NCBI GenBank assembly: GCA_002346525.1 | Contig: DDZY01000028.1 | Location: forward strand, 8,651-14,791 | DNA from: Proteobacteria bacterium UBA2996 | Lineage (GTDB): Bacteria > Pseudomonadota > Gammaproteobacteria > Arenicellales > UBA868 | Length of the DNA: 6,141 nucleotides | Reading direction: 5' to 3' | Shown here: piece by piece, positions 5,331 through 6,141 of the stretch | Layout of the letters: every line of letters begins with the position of its first letter | Numbering within the stretch: position 1 is the first letter of the stretch | Position numbers and translations under genes: made by a program | The notes under the pieces: model-generated | What the model saw: the letters and a program-made list of their open reading frames with translations, nothing else | The model's database searches: none | Told to the model about the DNA's origin: nothing

Positions 5331-6141
5331 GATCTCGCGTGCTGCCTTTTGCGCTCGCACTCTCAGGCGCGATTCACGCTGCCGTCATTGGCATCGCTCA
5401 CGATGCAGCGCCGACACTCACCATAGAGCCGGCTCTCACCTACACCACACAGCTTGATGCGGTCCTGATTGATGCCGTACAAGACAAAGGCGAGACACCA
5501 CTGCCTTCAGAAGCGGCAGCTGACTCGGTCGCTTCAGCGGGAAAAATTGATCCGCACAATAAGCTCGAAGAAAAGCTTGAAAGTCTTGAGCAGTTTGCCG
5601 CCTCTCTGCAGAAAGAACTGAGTGAGGTGCAAGCAGAACGGGCCGTTGACATCAGCCGTTACCAAAACGATATCAACGCCCTGCTCGAGAAGAATGCGCT
5701 GAGCGAACAAGACAACCAGAACCTGTCGACTATCGTTACTGAACTAGAAGAAACGCAACAGACGCTGAGTGCAGCAGTGACAAACCTTGCTCACGATCTT
5801 GATCTCGAGAGAAACGCCAATCGGGAACTTCAGGCGAATCATCGTAAAACCGAGGCCGCCCTCAACGAGCTACTGATAGAAAAAGAAGCGGCGGTGTCTG
5901 AGAAAAAACAACTCCTCACCCAACTCTCCAAAGCACAGTCGGCGTTCGAAGAGGTGGTCGTCCAGCTTCACGACACCGCGTCAGCGCTTGATGAGACCGG
6001 CACAGAAAATCAGGAACTTGTCCGAGCTTTGGCCAGTTCAGAACAAGCCGCTTCAGTTCTGAGAAGCGAACTTGATAACCTCATCAATGAGGCAGATCTC
6101 GAGCGCCACGCGATGGATCAAGCACTCACAACGGTTGAAGA
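5327..6141 (+). CDS. TonB/TolA-like anchored periplasmic coiled-coil protein, N-terminal part
   Basis: The frame is open from ATG 5327 to the window edge (271 codons seen, C-terminus missing); an in-frame TGA at 5288 and no earlier start codon fix the N-terminus. MRSR is followed by one hydrophobic helix (about 6-24) containing LSGAIHAAV (12-20). S13 and H17 give the S-x3-H motif of the TonB and TolA membrane anchor (E. coli TonB has LSVCIHGAV). Residues 28-50 resemble the stretch after the TonB anchor (TLTIEP...LDAVLIDA). From about 75 onward the protein is rich in E, Q, L, A and K, with few prolines, and reads as long coiled coil. A TonB C-terminal domain may lie beyond the window; without it this could be a TolA-like or scaffold protein. 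It is expected in the inner membrane with its bulk in the periplasm. Control by the B12 riboswitch and divergence from btuB suggest a role in energising B12 uptake (inference). Confidence 0.85.
   Translation, partial: MRSRVLPFALALSGAIHAAVIGIAHDAAPTLTIEPALTYTTQLDAVLIDAVQDKGETPLPSEAAADSVASAGKIDPHNKLEEKLESLEQFAASLQKELSEVQAERAVDISRYQNDINALLEKNALSEQDNQNLSTIVTELEETQQTLSAAVTNLAHDLDLERNANRELQANHRKTEAALNELLIEKEAAVSEKKQLLTQLSKAQSAFEEVVVQLHDTASALDETGTENQELVRALASSEQAASVLRSELDNLINEADLERHAMDQALTTVE

Noticed and set aside
5440..5652. 70-codon minus-strand frame rich in serine and alanine
   Set aside because: It is opposite the coiled-coil gene and reflects its repetitive E/L/A codons read backwards. The plus-strand frame has the anchored start and membrane motif.

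Overview
The window looks like a chromosomal segment from an aerobic, ubiquinone-using gammaproteobacterium. The evidence is a Coq7-type hydroxylase, a BtuB/BtuF/BtuC/BtuD vitamin B12 uptake set close to the enterobacterial and pseudomonad forms, and normal AGGAGG-type ribosome binding sites. The genus cannot be told from sequence alone. I see no mobile element, tRNA, rRNA or CRISPR array. The whole window is organised around cobalamin (vitamin B12) import.

Left part, positions 1-4560, minus strand: one tightly packed gene row read right to left. It runs btuB (outer-membrane TonB-dependent receptor), coq7 (ubiquinone hydroxylase), btuF (periplasmic B12-binding protein), btuC (inner-membrane permease) and the first 24 codons of btuD (ATPase, cut by the window edge). 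Junctions are short: 8 nt between btuB and coq7, 59 nt, 23 nt, and a 4-nt ATGA overlap between btuC and btuD. The respiratory gene coq7 inside a B12-uptake operon is the odd member.

Middle, positions 4561-5258: no protein gene, but full of regulatory RNA. Two cobalamin riboswitches lie back to back. One (4660-4858, minus) leads into btuB, and between it and btuB is a hairpin able to bury the btuB ribosome binding site. The other (5004-5167, plus) leads to the right-hand transcript. The 145 nt between them must hold both promoters, and a candidate for each places the transcript start almost at the first base of its riboswitch.

Right part, positions 5259-6141, plus strand: a possible 23-codon leader ORF with a good ribosome binding site overlaps by ATGA the start of a long gene that runs off the window. 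That gene has a TonB-like membrane anchor (an S-x3-H motif in its single membrane helix) followed by at least 190 residues of predicted coiled coil in place of the proline-rich TonB linker. Its B12 riboswitch and its position opposite btuB suggest a dedicated energy-transducing or scaffold protein for B12 import. This is the least familiar part of the window.

Working model: when B12 is scarce both riboswitches allow expression. BtuB then imports B12 through the outer membrane using TonB-type energy, BtuF captures it in the periplasm, and BtuCD pumps it into the cytoplasm.
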